64,000 nt of DNA from Flavobacterium sp. 9 (GTDB lineage: Bacteria > Bacteroidota > Bacteroidia > Flavobacteriales > Flavobacteriaceae): NCBI RefSeq assembly GCF_002754195.1, contig NZ_PEEU01000001.1:558001-622000 (forward strand), given 5' to 3'. This document shows, in pieces, positions 1 to 8,717 of the stretch (position 1 is its first letter; every line of letters starts with the position of its first letter). The notes below the pieces were generated by a model. The model had not been told where the DNA came from. It saw only the letters and a program-made list of their open reading frames with translations, and did not search any database. The translations under genes and the position numbers were made by a program.

Positions 1-2
1 CG

Positions 3-572
3 CGCGCCAGCATTGGTTCTGACGGATTAATGGGCGACAAAGTTCTGACTATTACGCCTGGAATAAAATCTACAAAAATTATCGAAAACAACGGTGCAAT
101 TGCTTCTATTGACGGAATCGAAATGAATGATATTATGAAAAGCGTCAAAAAAAGTGTTGATAATGTTGGCGTTATTTCTGATGAACTTGCCATTTTCAGT
201 CATTCTATGAATAACGGAAACGGTGCTTTGGCAAGATTAGTTCGCGATGATAAAATGGCAAACAGCGTTTCGAATACTTTATCAAATTTAGAATCCGGAA
301 CCAAAGGTTTTAGTGATAATATGGAAGCTGCCAAAAATAACTTTTTGTTGAGAGGATATTTCAAGAAAAAAGAGAAAGAAAAAGAAAAAGCTAAAGAGGA
401 AATGAAGGAGAAAAAGGAAGAAAAAGAAAAAGAGAAACAAAAAGCTAAAGAAGAAAAGGCTAAGGAGGAAAAAGAAGCAAAAGCTAAGGAAGACAAAGCC
501 AAAGAAGATAAAAAACAGGAAAAACAAAAAGAAGAAGACGCTAAAAAAGAAGCTGAAAAAACTAAATCATAA
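3..572 (+). CDS. MlaD/MCE-family protein, C-terminal part (5' end outside window)
   Basis: Only the C-terminal about 190 residues are present; the frame is open to the left window edge, so the start lies upstream. MCE/MlaD proteins are membrane-anchored lipid-binding subunits of ABC-type lipid transport systems in the envelope. What is visible is the post-MCE helical region, with a GNGALARLVRDDKMANSVS segment of the kind seen in Bacteroidota MlaD-like proteins, followed by an extreme charged tail. The last about 70 residues are almost only Lys, Glu, Ala and Asp (many KEKEK/KAKEEK runs), probably a long soluble helix or coiled coil. The assignment rests on the segment before the tail, because the MCE domain itself is not in view. 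The next gene starts 49 bp downstream on the same strand and is also an envelope protein, so cotranscription is plausible. Confidence 0.7.
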   Translation, partial: RASIGSDGLMGDKVLTITPGIKSTKIIENNGAIASIDGIEMNDIMKSVKKSVDNVGVISDELAIFSHSMNNGNGALARLVRDDKMANSVSNTLSNLESGTKGFSDNMEAAKNNFLLRGYFKKKEKEKEKAKEEMKEKKEEKEKEKQKAKEEKAKEEKEAKAKEDKAKEDKKQEKQKEEDAKKEAEKTKS

Positions 573-621
573 TTTGTAAAATGTGATTTGTGAAATGTAA
601 AATGGTTTAAAAGATTTCTAT

Positions 622-3441
622 ATGCCAGTATCTTATAAAAATATAACCCTAAAAATTCTAAAAATAACCGGAATTACAATTGCCAGTATCTTGCTGTTAA
701 TGTTTTTGATTCCGCTGTTATTTCCTGGAACAGTTGCGTCTGAAGTAAAGAAAATTGCCAATGAACGTTTAGATACCAAAATGGATTTTACGAAATCAAG
801 GTTGTCATTTTTTACGCATTTTCCGTCGCTTACAGTTTCGCTTGACGATTTATCACTTACAGGTTCGGCGCCATTTCGCAATGATACTTTATTAAAAGCA
901 GAACAAGTTGCTTTTGGGATTAATTTAAAAAGATTGCTTTTTGACAATGAAGTAAAAATCAATAAACTATATGTTTCTAAAGCTTTAATAAATATAATGG
1001 TCAACCAAAAAGGAGAAGCCAATTATAATATTTATGTTGCTCCTGAAGATCGTGACAAAAAACCAAACGATCCAAATGAACCTGAAGAAGGAACTGCAAT
1101 TCGCTTAGAAAGAATTGATTTGAAAGATTGTCACGTAAAATATAACGATCGATCTGCAAAAATTTTGGTTGATGCAAAAGGCTTTAATTATATTGGAAAA
1201 GGAAATCTAAGCGAAGATATTTTCGACTTAAATACAGATGCCAGAATCGATAATGTGGATTTCTATTATGACAGAACCGCTTATCTTCGAAAAAAAGCTG
1301 TTCGAGCTGATTTGATTACAAGAATTAATACGCACGCACTTTCGTTTATTCTTCAAAAAAATGAGTTAAGAATCAATAAATTACCATTGAAATTTACTGG
1401 TTTATTTACCATTTTAAGAGACGGATATAAAATCAATATCAAAGCAGCATCAGAAAATACAACCGTAAAAGATTTGTTATCAGTAATGCCTCCGGAATAT
1501 TTAAAGTGGATGGATGAAACTGAAATCTCAGGAAATAGTGATTTGCTTTTTACTTTTAAAGGAGATTATAATGTTGCTAAAAAACAAAAACCGGATTTAG
1601 CTTTTAATCTCAAAATTGATAAAGGCGCTATAAATTATCAAAATGCTCCTGCCCCATTAACGGATTTTCAGATGGATTTAAATGCGATCTTGCCTTCGCT
1701 TGACGTAGAAAAACTTTTAATTAATCTAAAGACTTTTAAATTTAAAGTAGGCGAAAAAGATTATTTCACGGCTTATTTACATAGTAAAGGTTTTAATGAA
1801 ATGACGGTCGATGCAAGCGTAAAAGGTGCATTAGATCTCGCCACAGTTGATGCCGCGCTAGGTTTAACTTCTATAGAATTAAAAGGAATTCTGAAAACTA
1901 ATATTCAGGCAAAAGGAGTTTTTAGTACTTCAAAAAAATTATTCCCTAAAACTATTGGCGGAATTGCGTTGCATAATGGCTGGTTAAAAACCGACTCCTA
2001 TCCTAACCCAATTACAGACATAACTTTTGTCGCCAATGTATTGAATAAAGCAGGAACATTCAAAGATTTGATTGTTGCCGTTGCTCCGGCTTCTTTTGTT
2101 TTTGAAGGAAATCCAATGTATGTAAACGCCGCTTTATCTGATTTTAGTGATTTGGCTTATAATGCAAAAATAAAAGGAGAATTGAATGTTGGTCGCATTT
2201 ATCAGGTTTTCTCCCGCAAAGGACTTGACGTAACCGGTTATGCAAAAGCAGATCTTTCGCTTAAAGGAAAACAAAGTTATGCCACAAAAGGAGAATACAA
2301 TAAGCTCGATAATAAAGGCACCATTATGTTAAAAAATATCAAAGCAACTTCTGAACTTTTTCCGAAATCCTTTTTTATCAAACAAGGAAATTTCCGTTTT
2401 CAAAATGAGAAAATGTGGTTCGAAAAATTCGATGCTTCTTATGGAAAATCTGATTTTGCGATTAACGGATATTTACTCAATACGATAAATTACTTTCTGG
2501 AATCGCACGGAACTTTAAGCGGAAACTTTAATATGCATTCTAAACTTATCAATGTCAATGAATTTATGGCGCTTAAAAAAGGCGAAAACACCGATCGAAA
2601 TCTTGAAGTTGAATATGCCAAAGAAGATCATCCAAAAATGAGCGGCGTTGTAATTGTACCCAAAAACTTAAATGTTGCGCTTACTGCAAATGCAGATAAA
2701 GTCGAATATAACGGTTTGGTCTTAAACAAACTCAACGGAAAAGTTGGTATCACAAAAGAAGGTTTTTATTTAGATAATGCCACTTTCAATATTATCGATT
2801 GCCTCTTGGGAATAAACGCAACTTATAAAGATGAATCGCCAACAGCGGCACATTTTGATGCCCATTTTACAGCAAAAGATTTCAGCGTTCAAAGAGCTTA
2901 CAAAGAAATTCCGATGTTTCATGATATGGTTACCGTTGCTGAAAAAGCACAAGGAATTATCTCTGTAGATTATAAAATAAAAGGAGATCTAAACGGAAAT
3001 ATGGGGCCAATTTATGAATCTCTTGAAGGCGGAGGAACTCTAAACTTACGTGACGTAAAAGTAAAAGGATTGAAATTATTTGACGGAATTAGTTCAAAAA
3101 CCGGGCAAAAAGGTCTTGACGATCCGGGTCTGAAAGGAATCGAAATCAAATCGTCTATAGATAATAATTTAATTCACATAGAACCTTTCACATTTAGTGT
3201 TGCAAGTTTTAAACCAACAATAAAAGGAACTACAAGTTTTGACGGACTTCTTGATTTAAGAATGCGATTAGGATTACCTCCATTTGGAATCATTGGTTTC
3301 CCGATTGTTATTACCGGAACTCATGAAGATCCAAAAATCAAAATCTTTAGTAAAACAGGGCAAAAAATTGATGATGCCGTATATGATGAAAAACACAATA
3401 AAGTCATAAAGGAAGAAAAAGTAAGCAAACGAAAAAGTTAA
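622..3441 (+). CDS. AsmA-like family protein, large periplasmic/inner-membrane lipid-transfer candidate
   Basis: 939 residues with one N-terminal membrane segment (about residues 11-33, ending in a PLLFPGTV motif) and a long beta-rich periplasmic part. The opening after the membrane helix (VKKIANERLDTKMDFTKSRL) and the C-terminal stretch (GGGTLNLRDVKVKG, then GTTSFDGLLDLRMRLGLPP) match the AsmA and AsmA-like C-terminal layout, including the final return to a repeated-groove fold. Proteins of this superfamily are thought to form bridge-like lipid conduits between inner and outer membrane; for this member that is inference. It follows an MlaD-like gene, which fits an envelope-lipid context. Only 6 bp separate it from the next gene, so the genes up to 5.1 kb probably form one operon. 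The end is rich in Lys. Confidence 0.85.
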   Translation: MPVSYKNITLKILKITGITIASILLLMFLIPLLFPGTVASEVKKIANERLDTKMDFTKSRLSFFTHFPSLTVSLDDLSLTGSAPFRNDTLLKAEQVAFGINLKRLLFDNEVKINKLYVSKALINIMVNQKGEANYNIYVAPEDRDKKPNDPNEPEEGTAIRLERIDLKDCHVKYNDRSAKILVDAKGFNYIGKGNLSEDIFDLNTDARIDNVDFYYDRTAYLRKKAVRADLITRINTHALSFILQKNELRINKLPLKFTGLFTILRDGYKINIKAASENTTVKDLLSVMPPEYLKWMDETEISGNSDLLFTFKGDYNVAKKQKPDLAFNLKIDKGAINYQNAPAPLTDFQMDLNAILPSLDVEKLLINLKTFKFKVGEKDYFTAYLHSKGFNEMTVDASVKGALDLATVDAALGLTSIELKGILKTNIQAKGVFSTSKKLFPKTIGGIALHNGWLKTDSYPNPITDITFVANVLNKAGTFKDLIVAVAPASFVFEGNPMYVNAALSDFSDLAYNAKIKGELNVGRIYQVFSRKGLDVTGYAKADLSLKGKQSYATKGEYNKLDNKGTIMLKNIKATSELFPKSFFIKQGNFRFQNEKMWFEKFDASYGKSDFAINGYLLNTINYFLESHGTLSGNFNMHSKLINVNEFMALKKGENTDRNLEVEYAKEDHPKMSGVVIVPKNLNVALTANADKVEYNGLVLNKLNGKVGITKEGFYLDNATFNIIDCLLGINATYKDESPTAAHFDAHFTAKDFSVQRAYKEIPMFHDMVTVAEKAQGIISVDYKIKGDLNGNMGPIYESLEGGGTLNLRDVKVKGLKLFDGISSKTGQKGLDDPGLKGIEIKSSIDNNLIHIEPFTFSVASFKPTIKGTTSFDGLLDLRMRLGLPPFGIIGFPIVITGTHEDPKIKIFSKTGQKIDDAVYDEKHNKVIKEEKVSKRKS

Positions 3442-3447
3442 ATTCAA

Positions 3448-3936
3448 ATGAAAACTAAAAAAACAAAACAAAGCAGTGCTTTCGAAAAATTTGCTACCAA
3501 TGTTTCAAAAGCTGCCGGAAGCACACCAGCTTTTATAGGCGCTTTTTTGATTGTTGTAGCGTGGGCGGCTTCTGGTCCAATTTTCGATTATTCAGAAACC
3601 TGGCAATTGGTCATCAATACAGGAACTACAATTATTACTTTTCTGATGGTTTTTTTGATTCAGAAAGCGCAAAACAAAGATTCTCTAGCAATTCAGCTTA
3701 AGCTAAATGAGTTGGTTGCTTCAAACGAATATTCGAGTAATAGTCTTGTCGATATCGAAAGTATGACGGAGGAAGAAATGATTATTGTTCAGAAATACTA
3801 TCACAGACTAAGTGAACTCGCTAAGAAAGACGAAAGCATCAGAAACTCACATTCTATTGCTGAAGCGCATGAACAACATGAACGCAAGGACAAAAACAGA
3901 ACGAAATCACGTACCAGAAATATTACAAAAAAATGA
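3448..3936 (+). CDS. Low-affinity iron permease family small membrane protein
   Basis: 162 residues with two predicted membrane helices (about 28-47 and 55-76) and a charged C-terminal half. The pattern FATNVSKAAGSTPAFIGAFL, then ASGPIFDYSETWQLVINTGT, then FLMVFLIQKAQNKD matches the family named after yeast low-affinity Fe(II) transporter Fet4 fragments (PF04120). In bacteria these short proteins are of uncertain function, and iron transport has not been shown for them. The C-terminal 40 residues are basic and rich in Arg/Lys/His. The stop codon overlaps the start of the next gene (ATGA), which indicates translational coupling. It starts 6 bp after the AsmA-like gene. Confidence 0.8.
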   Translation: MKTKKTKQSSAFEKFATNVSKAAGSTPAFIGAFLIVVAWAASGPIFDYSETWQLVINTGTTIITFLMVFLIQKAQNKDSLAIQLKLNELVASNEYSSNSLVDIESMTEEEMIIVQKYYHRLSELAKKDESIRNSHSIAEAHEQHERKDKNRTKSRTRNITKK

Positions 3937-5132
3937 AACTACGCTCGACCGAAACTTTCTGGCCTTTAAAAAACGCCATGCTAAACAGTTATCCATCAAT
4001 AACCAAAGATATTGATACGGAAATTTTAATCATTGGCGGAGGAATAACGGGAGCATTAATCGCCTATAAATTAATAAATGAAGGAAAAAAAATAGTTCTC
4101 GTTGATCGTCGTGATGTCTGCAACGGAAGCACGGCGGCAAGTACAGCTTTACTTCAATATGAAATTGATGTACCGTTACATAAATTAATGGAATTAAGAG
4201 GTTTAGAATGTGCTGTTGACAGTTATAAGAACGGAAAAAAAGCTATTTTTGATTTAAGAAATATCATTGATACCATAAAAAGTGACTGTCATTTTGAGTT
4301 CAAAAAAAGCATATATTTTACTTCCTTAAAAAAAGATATTCCGTTTTTGAAACGAGAATTTGATACCCGAAAAAACTCTGGATTTGATGTAACCTGGTTA
4401 AGCAAATTTAATTTGAAAGAAATGGGCTTAAATGCTCTTGCAGCAATCGAATCGAAAACGGCGGCAGTTATGGATCCGTATAAATTGGCTCAGGATCTAT
4501 TGGTTTATTGCCAAGAAAATGGAATGCAGATTTTTGACCGCACAAATATTACGGGTATTCAAAACCTAAAAGAAAAATCTATTGCTCGTACTGAAAACAA
4601 ATTTACCATTACGGCAGATCACGTTATACATTGCAGCGGTTACGAAAGCGTAGAAACATTGAAAGAGAAAGTAGTTGATCTAAAAAGTACTTATGTAATA
4701 GCTTCAGAAAATTTACCTGATTTACCAGTGGCTTTCAAAAACGCAATATTCTGGAATACAGCAGATCCATATCTCTATTTTAGAGCAACAGCCGACAATC
4801 GGATTATTATTGGCGGTGGTGATGAAGACTTCAAAGACGCTCAAAAACGCGATAAATTATTGCCGAAAAAAGAAGCGTATTTACTGAAACAATTCCGAAG
4901 AAAATTTCCCCTTATCGATTTCAAAATTGATTATTCCTGGGCAGGAACTTTTGGAGAAACAAAAGATGGTTTACCTTATTTTGGAAAACCAGATCCCAAA
5001 AAAAACGAACATTACGTCCTCGGATTTGGAGGAAACGGAATCACTTTTAGCGTTCTGGGCATGAATTCTATCCTTGATTCTATTGATGATAAAGAAAATC
5101 AGGATTTGAAGTATTATAGGTTTGGAAGGTGA
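3933..5132 (+). CDS. FAD-dependent oxidoreductase (DAO/GlpD-like fold)
   Basis: 399 residues. An N-terminal FAD/NAD dinucleotide-binding motif is clear (ILIIGGGITGALIAYKL, followed by VDRRDVCNGSTAASTALLQYE), as is a C-terminal flavin-contact region (GLPYFGKPDPKKNEHYVLGF, then GGNGITFSVLGM). This is the DAO family of glycine, sarcosine and glycerol-3-phosphate oxidases; the substrate cannot be read from sequence. The arrangement with no Rieske domain distinguishes it from the related FAD-Rieske fusions. The first ATG overlaps the preceding stop by four bases. An alternative start 15 codons downstream is possible because the Rossmann motif begins only around residue 31. It is the last gene of the plus-strand run, followed by a stair-repeat hairpin region. 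Confidence 0.85.
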   Translation: MKLRSTETFWPLKNAMLNSYPSITKDIDTEILIIGGGITGALIAYKLINEGKKIVLVDRRDVCNGSTAASTALLQYEIDVPLHKLMELRGLECAVDSYKNGKKAIFDLRNIIDTIKSDCHFEFKKSIYFTSLKKDIPFLKREFDTRKNSGFDVTWLSKFNLKEMGLNALAAIESKTAAVMDPYKLAQDLLVYCQENGMQIFDRTNITGIQNLKEKSIARTENKFTITADHVIHCSGYESVETLKEKVVDLKSTYVIASENLPDLPVAFKNAIFWNTADPYLYFRATADNRIIIGGGDEDFKDAQKRDKLLPKKEAYLLKQFRRKFPLIDFKIDYSWAGTFGETKDGLPYFGKPDPKKNEHYVLGFGGNGITFSVLGMNSILDSIDDKENQDLKYYRFGR

Positions 5133-5139
5133 TTTTTTT

Positions 5140-5419
5140 AAGGTACTGAGTTGCTAAGGTTCTGAGTTTCTAAGGTTTTTTTCTTAGTAGCTTAGCAACT
5201 CAGAACCTTAGTAACTTGATTATGGATAATCCTGTCTTAATGCTGTAAACACATCAACTATTTCGTTCTGCTTCGGGGAAGTTATATAAAATATCGAAAG
5301 TTTAGAGGAACTGAATTTCCTTTATTTGAGATAAATAAAATCGTGAATTGCTAAGGTTCTGAGGTACTAAGTTTTTTTTCTTAGTAGCTTAGTAGCTTAG
5401 CAACTCAGAACCTTAGAAC
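5140..5419. repeat. Two copies of CTAAG/CTGAG stair repeat forming long imperfect hairpins
   Basis: At 5140-5217 and again at 5345-5419 the gap between convergent genes holds a run of near-repeats of GTTnCTAAG / GTTCTGAG on one side of a T-rich loop and the complementary CTTAG(c/t)AACTCAGAACC on the other. Each copy can fold into a long imperfect stem and may act as a bidirectional terminator between the FAD oxidoreductase and the MarR-GNAT gene. The same unit recurs near 6.4, 6.7, 9.17, 10.6, 26.05 and 34.7 kb. Nothing else is recognised in 5218-5344. Confidence 0.7.
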
Positions 5420-6370
5420 CTAAATTTTCAACTCCATCTGAATATTACAACGTTTATAAGGCGTCGTTAATCCATATACTTTTTGGAAACCGAGTTTGTA
5501 ATACAAATTAATTGCTGGTTTTAAGATGGTGTTACTTTCGAGATATATCTTTTTTGCTCCCGCTTCTTTAGCACTTTTTACAATTTCCTGACCAAGCAAA
5601 AAGCCAATATTCTTGCCTTGCGCTTTTGGTGAAACTGCCATTTTTGCCATTTCGAAATCATAATCAGAATCTTTCATTTTAATTAAGGCACAAACGCCAA
5701 CAGGTTCGTTGTGATACAAAGCGACGAAAATTTTACCTCCTTTATCCAAGATATATTCTTGAGGATTATCCAACGCTTTATAATCTGCTTCTTCCATTTC
5801 GAAATAAGCTGAAATCCATTCTACGTTTAATTGTTTGAAAGCATCAAGATATTGAGGTTCAAATGGTACAATTTTCACATCCTGGCTTTCACGCAGTTTC
5901 TTTTGTTCGTTTACTCTTTTAAACAAACTCTTTTGGTCCAGTAAAAATTCCCATTCTTCAAGAGCTGCCCAAAGATTATGACTTGATTCGGCAATTAAAC
6001 CATCAACGGCAGCTTCGACATCTTTAAGTTGCTGTTTTAATTCTTTCGAAAATTCCCTGCCTTTTTCTGTTAAGCCAACAATGTTTCGGCGTTTATCATT
6101 GCTTTTCAAACTTTCTTCGACCAAACCTACCGCAATCATTTCCTGAACTATCTTACTCACTGATGGTTGCGAATGTCCTATTTCATTGGCGATTTCTGTA
6201 ATCGTGATTTCGCGTTCTTCTATAAGCGTATAAAAAACCGGAAACCATTTTGGCATAAAATTCATGCCATAAGACTCATATATTTTTGCAGCATCATCGG
6301 TTATCATTGCTGTCATCAAACGTAATCGGCTTCCTAAAGCCACTTTACCAACTTTATTAAAAAATTCCAT
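5420..6370 (-). CDS. MarR-type regulator fused to GNAT acetyltransferase
   Basis: 316 residues in two parts. Residues about 1-150 form a MarR winged helix (ITITEIANEIGHSQPSVSKI, then KSNDKRRNIVGLTEKGREF). Residues about 165-316 form a GNAT N-acetyltransferase with the acetyl-CoA loop (MAVSPKAQGKNIGFLLGQEI) and the late motif AINLYYKLGFQKV. Such MarR-GNAT fusions are known in bacteria; the acetylated substrate and regulated genes are unknown here. The start is placed at the ATG directly preceded by the AT-rich stretch ATTAATTACATAACTAG. That stretch contains a short inverted ATAACTAGTTAT sequence that could be an operator for its own MarR domain (inference). It is monocistronic. Confidence 0.9.
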   Translation of the reverse strand: MEFFNKVGKVALGSRLRLMTAMITDDAAKIYESYGMNFMPKWFPVFYTLIEEREITITEIANEIGHSQPSVSKIVQEMIAVGLVEESLKSNDKRRNIVGLTEKGREFSKELKQQLKDVEAAVDGLIAESSHNLWAALEEWEFLLDQKSLFKRVNEQKKLRESQDVKIVPFEPQYLDAFKQLNVEWISAYFEMEEADYKALDNPQEYILDKGGKIFVALYHNEPVGVCALIKMKDSDYDFEMAKMAVSPKAQGKNIGFLLGQEIVKSAKEAGAKKIYLESNTILKPAINLYYKLGFQKVYGLTTPYKRCNIQMELKI

Positions 6371-6384
6371 ATATAATTAATTAC

Positions 6385-6397
6385 ATAACTAGTTATG
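6385..6397. promoter_or_regulatory. Candidate MarR operator upstream of the MarR-GNAT gene
   Basis: A near-perfect palindrome (cATAACTAGTTATg) lies about 20 bp before the start codon of the MarR-GNAT gene, the usual position for autoregulation by MarR proteins. Only the palindrome is seen directly; binding is inferred. Confidence 0.4.
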
Positions 6398-6503
6398 CAA
6401 ATGTATATCTTTTTTTAGGAACTGAGGTTCTAAGTTGCTAAGAATCTAAGTTTTTTTTCTAAACTCGCTAAAATTCGAAAATGTCTGATGAAATTGGAAT
6501 TCT

Positions 6504-6581
6504 AGCCCTGATAGAAGCGGTATCCTTTTTCTGGTTTCTTTAACCAGGAAAAGATACAAGCGGATAGCAGGAAATAGCTCC
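6504..6581. ncRNA. Compact three-part hairpin element, candidate structured RNA or repeat
   Basis: In the 363-bp gap between two minus-strand genes a 78-base element folds neatly. AGC (6504-6506) pairs with GCT (6577-6579) and CCTG (6507-6510) with CAGG (6568-6571). GTATC (6520-6524) pairs with GATAC (6553-6557), and CTGGTT (6531-6536) with AACCAG (6542-6547) around a five-base loop, with pyrimidine/purine tracts pairing in between. The nested complementarity is far more than expected by chance. The rest of 6371-6733 holds the promoter side of the MarR-GNAT gene, stair repeats (6416-6452, 6692-6730), a small REP palindrome and a terminator. Confidence 0.5.
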
Positions 6582-6600
6582 TTATATAAATTCTAAACAC

Positions 6601-6626
6601 AAAAAAAGACGTATTTTCTGTACGTC
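6601..6626 (-). terminator. Intrinsic terminator, probably of the AraC gene
   Basis: On the minus strand GACGTA (6626-6621) and its complement TACGTC (6613-6608) enclose a seven-base loop and are followed by seven T residues. It lies about 110 bp past the stop of the AraC-type gene. Confidence 0.6.
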
Positions 6627-6639
6627 CAATCTTTGTCAA

Positions 6640-6663
6640 GACGCACTGCTGTGCGCCTCTACG
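6640..6663. repeat. REP-like palindrome GACGCAC-GTGCGCCTCTACG
   Basis: A short palindrome (GACGCACTGCTGTGCGCC then TCTACG). Near-identical copies lie at 10460-10482, 10575-10598 and 34650-34672, always intergenic. The conserved non-palindromic tail CTCTACG marks them as one dispersed family, comparable with REP elements. Confidence 0.7.
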
Positions 6664-6733
6664 TTAAAACCTATTTGTCTTTAATTCTAAAAAACCTTAG
6701 CAACTCAGAACCTTAGATACTTAGAACCTTTTT

Positions 6734-7759
6734 CTAAGCTGTAATCGCTAACGGATTTAAATTAAATTTATATTCTTTTGGGCTGCAGTTGAATTTTTGT
6801 TTGAAGATTTTTGAGAAGTAACTTCTGCTTGTGAAACCAATGCAATACACTATTTCGGAGATATTTAAGTCTGAAGTTCTGATTAGAATTTCGGCTTTCA
6901 GAACTCGCATATGTGTGATATAATCGTTTACGGTTCTGTTGTGAATCATTTTAAAACCTTCTTGCAATTTATTTGGAGACAAACCTGATTTTTTACTTAG
7001 TGATTTGATTGTAAAAGCTTCTTCGGGATTGGCTTTTATGATTTCTGAAAGCTCTTTTATTTCTTCCATTTCTTTGAGAGTCAAACAATTTGTATCTTTT
7101 GATAAAGCATTTAAATCGTCTGTATGTTGCTGAATTTCCATTGCGAGAATGATTCTCAAAATTCCTTCTTTAAGTAAATTTCTAACGATTCCGGTTTGTG
7201 TAACGGCGTTTAATTGTTCTATTTTTTCTGAAATTTTCAAGTTATAAGAACCTATATAAAAGAAATCCTGAACTGCATTATTTTCAAAGAAAGTTTCTTT
7301 TACCTTTTGATTCAAAGAATACATTTCGTTTTGTTCTTCATTTTCAGTTCCCACAATGATTAAAGTAAATTTTGTTTTCTTGTCTTTTTCGAAAAATAAA
7401 ACATTATCCTGACTTTCTTTTGAAGTAACAATTGCGGTTTGAAAAGTCTTAAATTTTCTTTCTTCACCTGTAAAACCAAAGCTGTGCGAAAGGCTTCCTT
7501 TTGAACAATATGCAAAATAAACCGGCGATGATTTAACGTTTAAAATATCCATGCGAACATTTGTCGAAAAGGTCATATCAAATTGCACATATGAAATATT
7601 ATCGTTGAAAGACGCGCCAATAATCGATCCTTTTGCAAAACTATTATCCACTTCAAGTGTATATTCATCTAAATCATAAGTCACTTTTCCGTCAAAGTTT
7701 TTATTTAATGCTTCAAATATATTTTGAATTTTCTCTGTATTTATAGTAACTGTTTTCAT
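6734..7759 (-). CDS. AraC-family transcriptional regulator
   Basis: 341 residues. The C-terminal about 100 residues form the two helix-turn-helix units of the AraC/XylS family (FTIKSLSKKSGLSPNKLQEG, then ISEIVYCIGFTSRSYFSKIF, ending KFNCSPKEYKF). The N-terminal about 230 residues look like a sensor or dimerisation domain of unknown ligand, with no recognisable cupin motif. It is divergent from the DNA glycosylase gene across a 152-bp gap, and regulation of one or both genes is possible. Its own terminator appears to be the hairpin at 6601-6626. Confidence 0.9.
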   Translation of the reverse strand: MKTVTINTEKIQNIFEALNKNFDGKVTYDLDEYTLEVDNSFAKGSIIGASFNDNISYVQFDMTFSTNVRMDILNVKSSPVYFAYCSKGSLSHSFGFTGEERKFKTFQTAIVTSKESQDNVLFFEKDKKTKFTLIIVGTENEEQNEMYSLNQKVKETFFENNAVQDFFYIGSYNLKISEKIEQLNAVTQTGIVRNLLKEGILRIILAMEIQQHTDDLNALSKDTNCLTLKEMEEIKELSEIIKANPEEAFTIKSLSKKSGLSPNKLQEGFKMIHNRTVNDYITHMRVLKAEILIRTSDLNISEIVYCIGFTSRSYFSKIFKQKFNCSPKEYKFNLNPLAITA

Positions 7760-7953
7760 TTTGTTCCGATTTAAAATTCTATAATGTCTTGTGATGGATT
7801 TGCGCTCAAGAAATAGTATTCTTGTGTAGTAAAATCATATTTCAAAGTTCGTCTTTACCTGTGCGAATAATGTTATATAATTTTCTGCTTTTGTTTTATA
7901 ATTACTTATAAATGATTATTTTAACTCAAACAAAATATTTCTTAATTCAAAAC

Positions 7954-8436
7954 ATGAAAAGTTTCTCCTTTCAACCTATAAGTAATAATGACGCTAACAT
8001 TTTGATTCTAGGCACAATGCCCGGAACAAAATCATTAGAAATCAATCAGTATTATGGACACAATCAAAATAATTTCTGGAAGTTTATGTTTACGATTCTA
8101 AAAGAGGATTTCTCGACGGATTATGAAACCAGAAAGGCGCTTTTGCAGAAAAACAAAATTGCGCTTTGGGATGTTCTTCAATATTGTGATCGTGTTGGAA
8201 GTCTTGACAGCGCAATCAAAAACGAAATTGCAAATGATTTCGAGACGTTTTTAAAACAACATCCTAACATAAAAACTATTTTGTTTAATGGACAAAAAGC
8301 GGCGGCATTTTTTAAGAAGTACGTTCATTTAGAAAAATCATATCAACTTATTACGCTTCCTTCGACAAGTCCGGCAAATGCTAGTCAATCTTTCCAATCT
8401 AAACTAGATGAGTGGAAAATTATTGAGACTTTTTAA
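7954..8436 (+). CDS. Uracil-DNA-glycosylase superfamily protein, DNA-deoxyinosine glycosylase type
   Basis: 160 residues from the ATG at 7954 (KSFSFQPI...). An ATG at 7912 would add 14 residues, but the family normally begins at this point. Motif 1 (ILGTMPGTKSL) and motif 2 (LPSTSPANA), together with the HNQNNFWK segment after motif 1, match the branch of the UDG superfamily called hypoxanthine/deoxyinosine DNA glycosylase (family 6). This enzyme would remove deaminated adenine from DNA, starting base excision repair in the cytosol. The Asn-rich HNQNNFWK region probably supplies the catalytic Asn, which is inferred from family knowledge. It is monocistronic. Confidence 0.8.
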   Translation: MKSFSFQPISNNDANILILGTMPGTKSLEINQYYGHNQNNFWKFMFTILKEDFSTDYETRKALLQKNKIALWDVLQYCDRVGSLDSAIKNEIANDFETFLKQHPNIKTILFNGQKAAAFFKKYVHLEKSYQLITLPSTSPANASQSFQSKLDEWKIIETF

Positions 8437-8717
8437 ATTCATTTTAAAAAGTCAATATTGAAATCATGTAACATTTCTCATTTAAAATATAACAACAAAC
8501 GTTCCTTTCTATAATAATTTTACAATAACGAAATAAAGCCATAGAATGGATTACAGCAGAAGAAAATGAGGCTTTTCGAATTATAGATATTACTAAGAAA
8601 ACTGTAAAAAGTTTAATTATAGAGGAAACATTGGTTATGTTAGTTTATTTTTGGGAAAAGCTATTCTATTTTAGGGTAGCTTTGTTTTTTTAAGTACAAA
8701 CCAAAAACAAAATATTT

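Noticed and set aside
200..527. Minus-strand frames across the Lys-rich tail of the MlaD gene
   Set aside because: They are shadows of the repetitive AAG/GAA codons on the plus strand.
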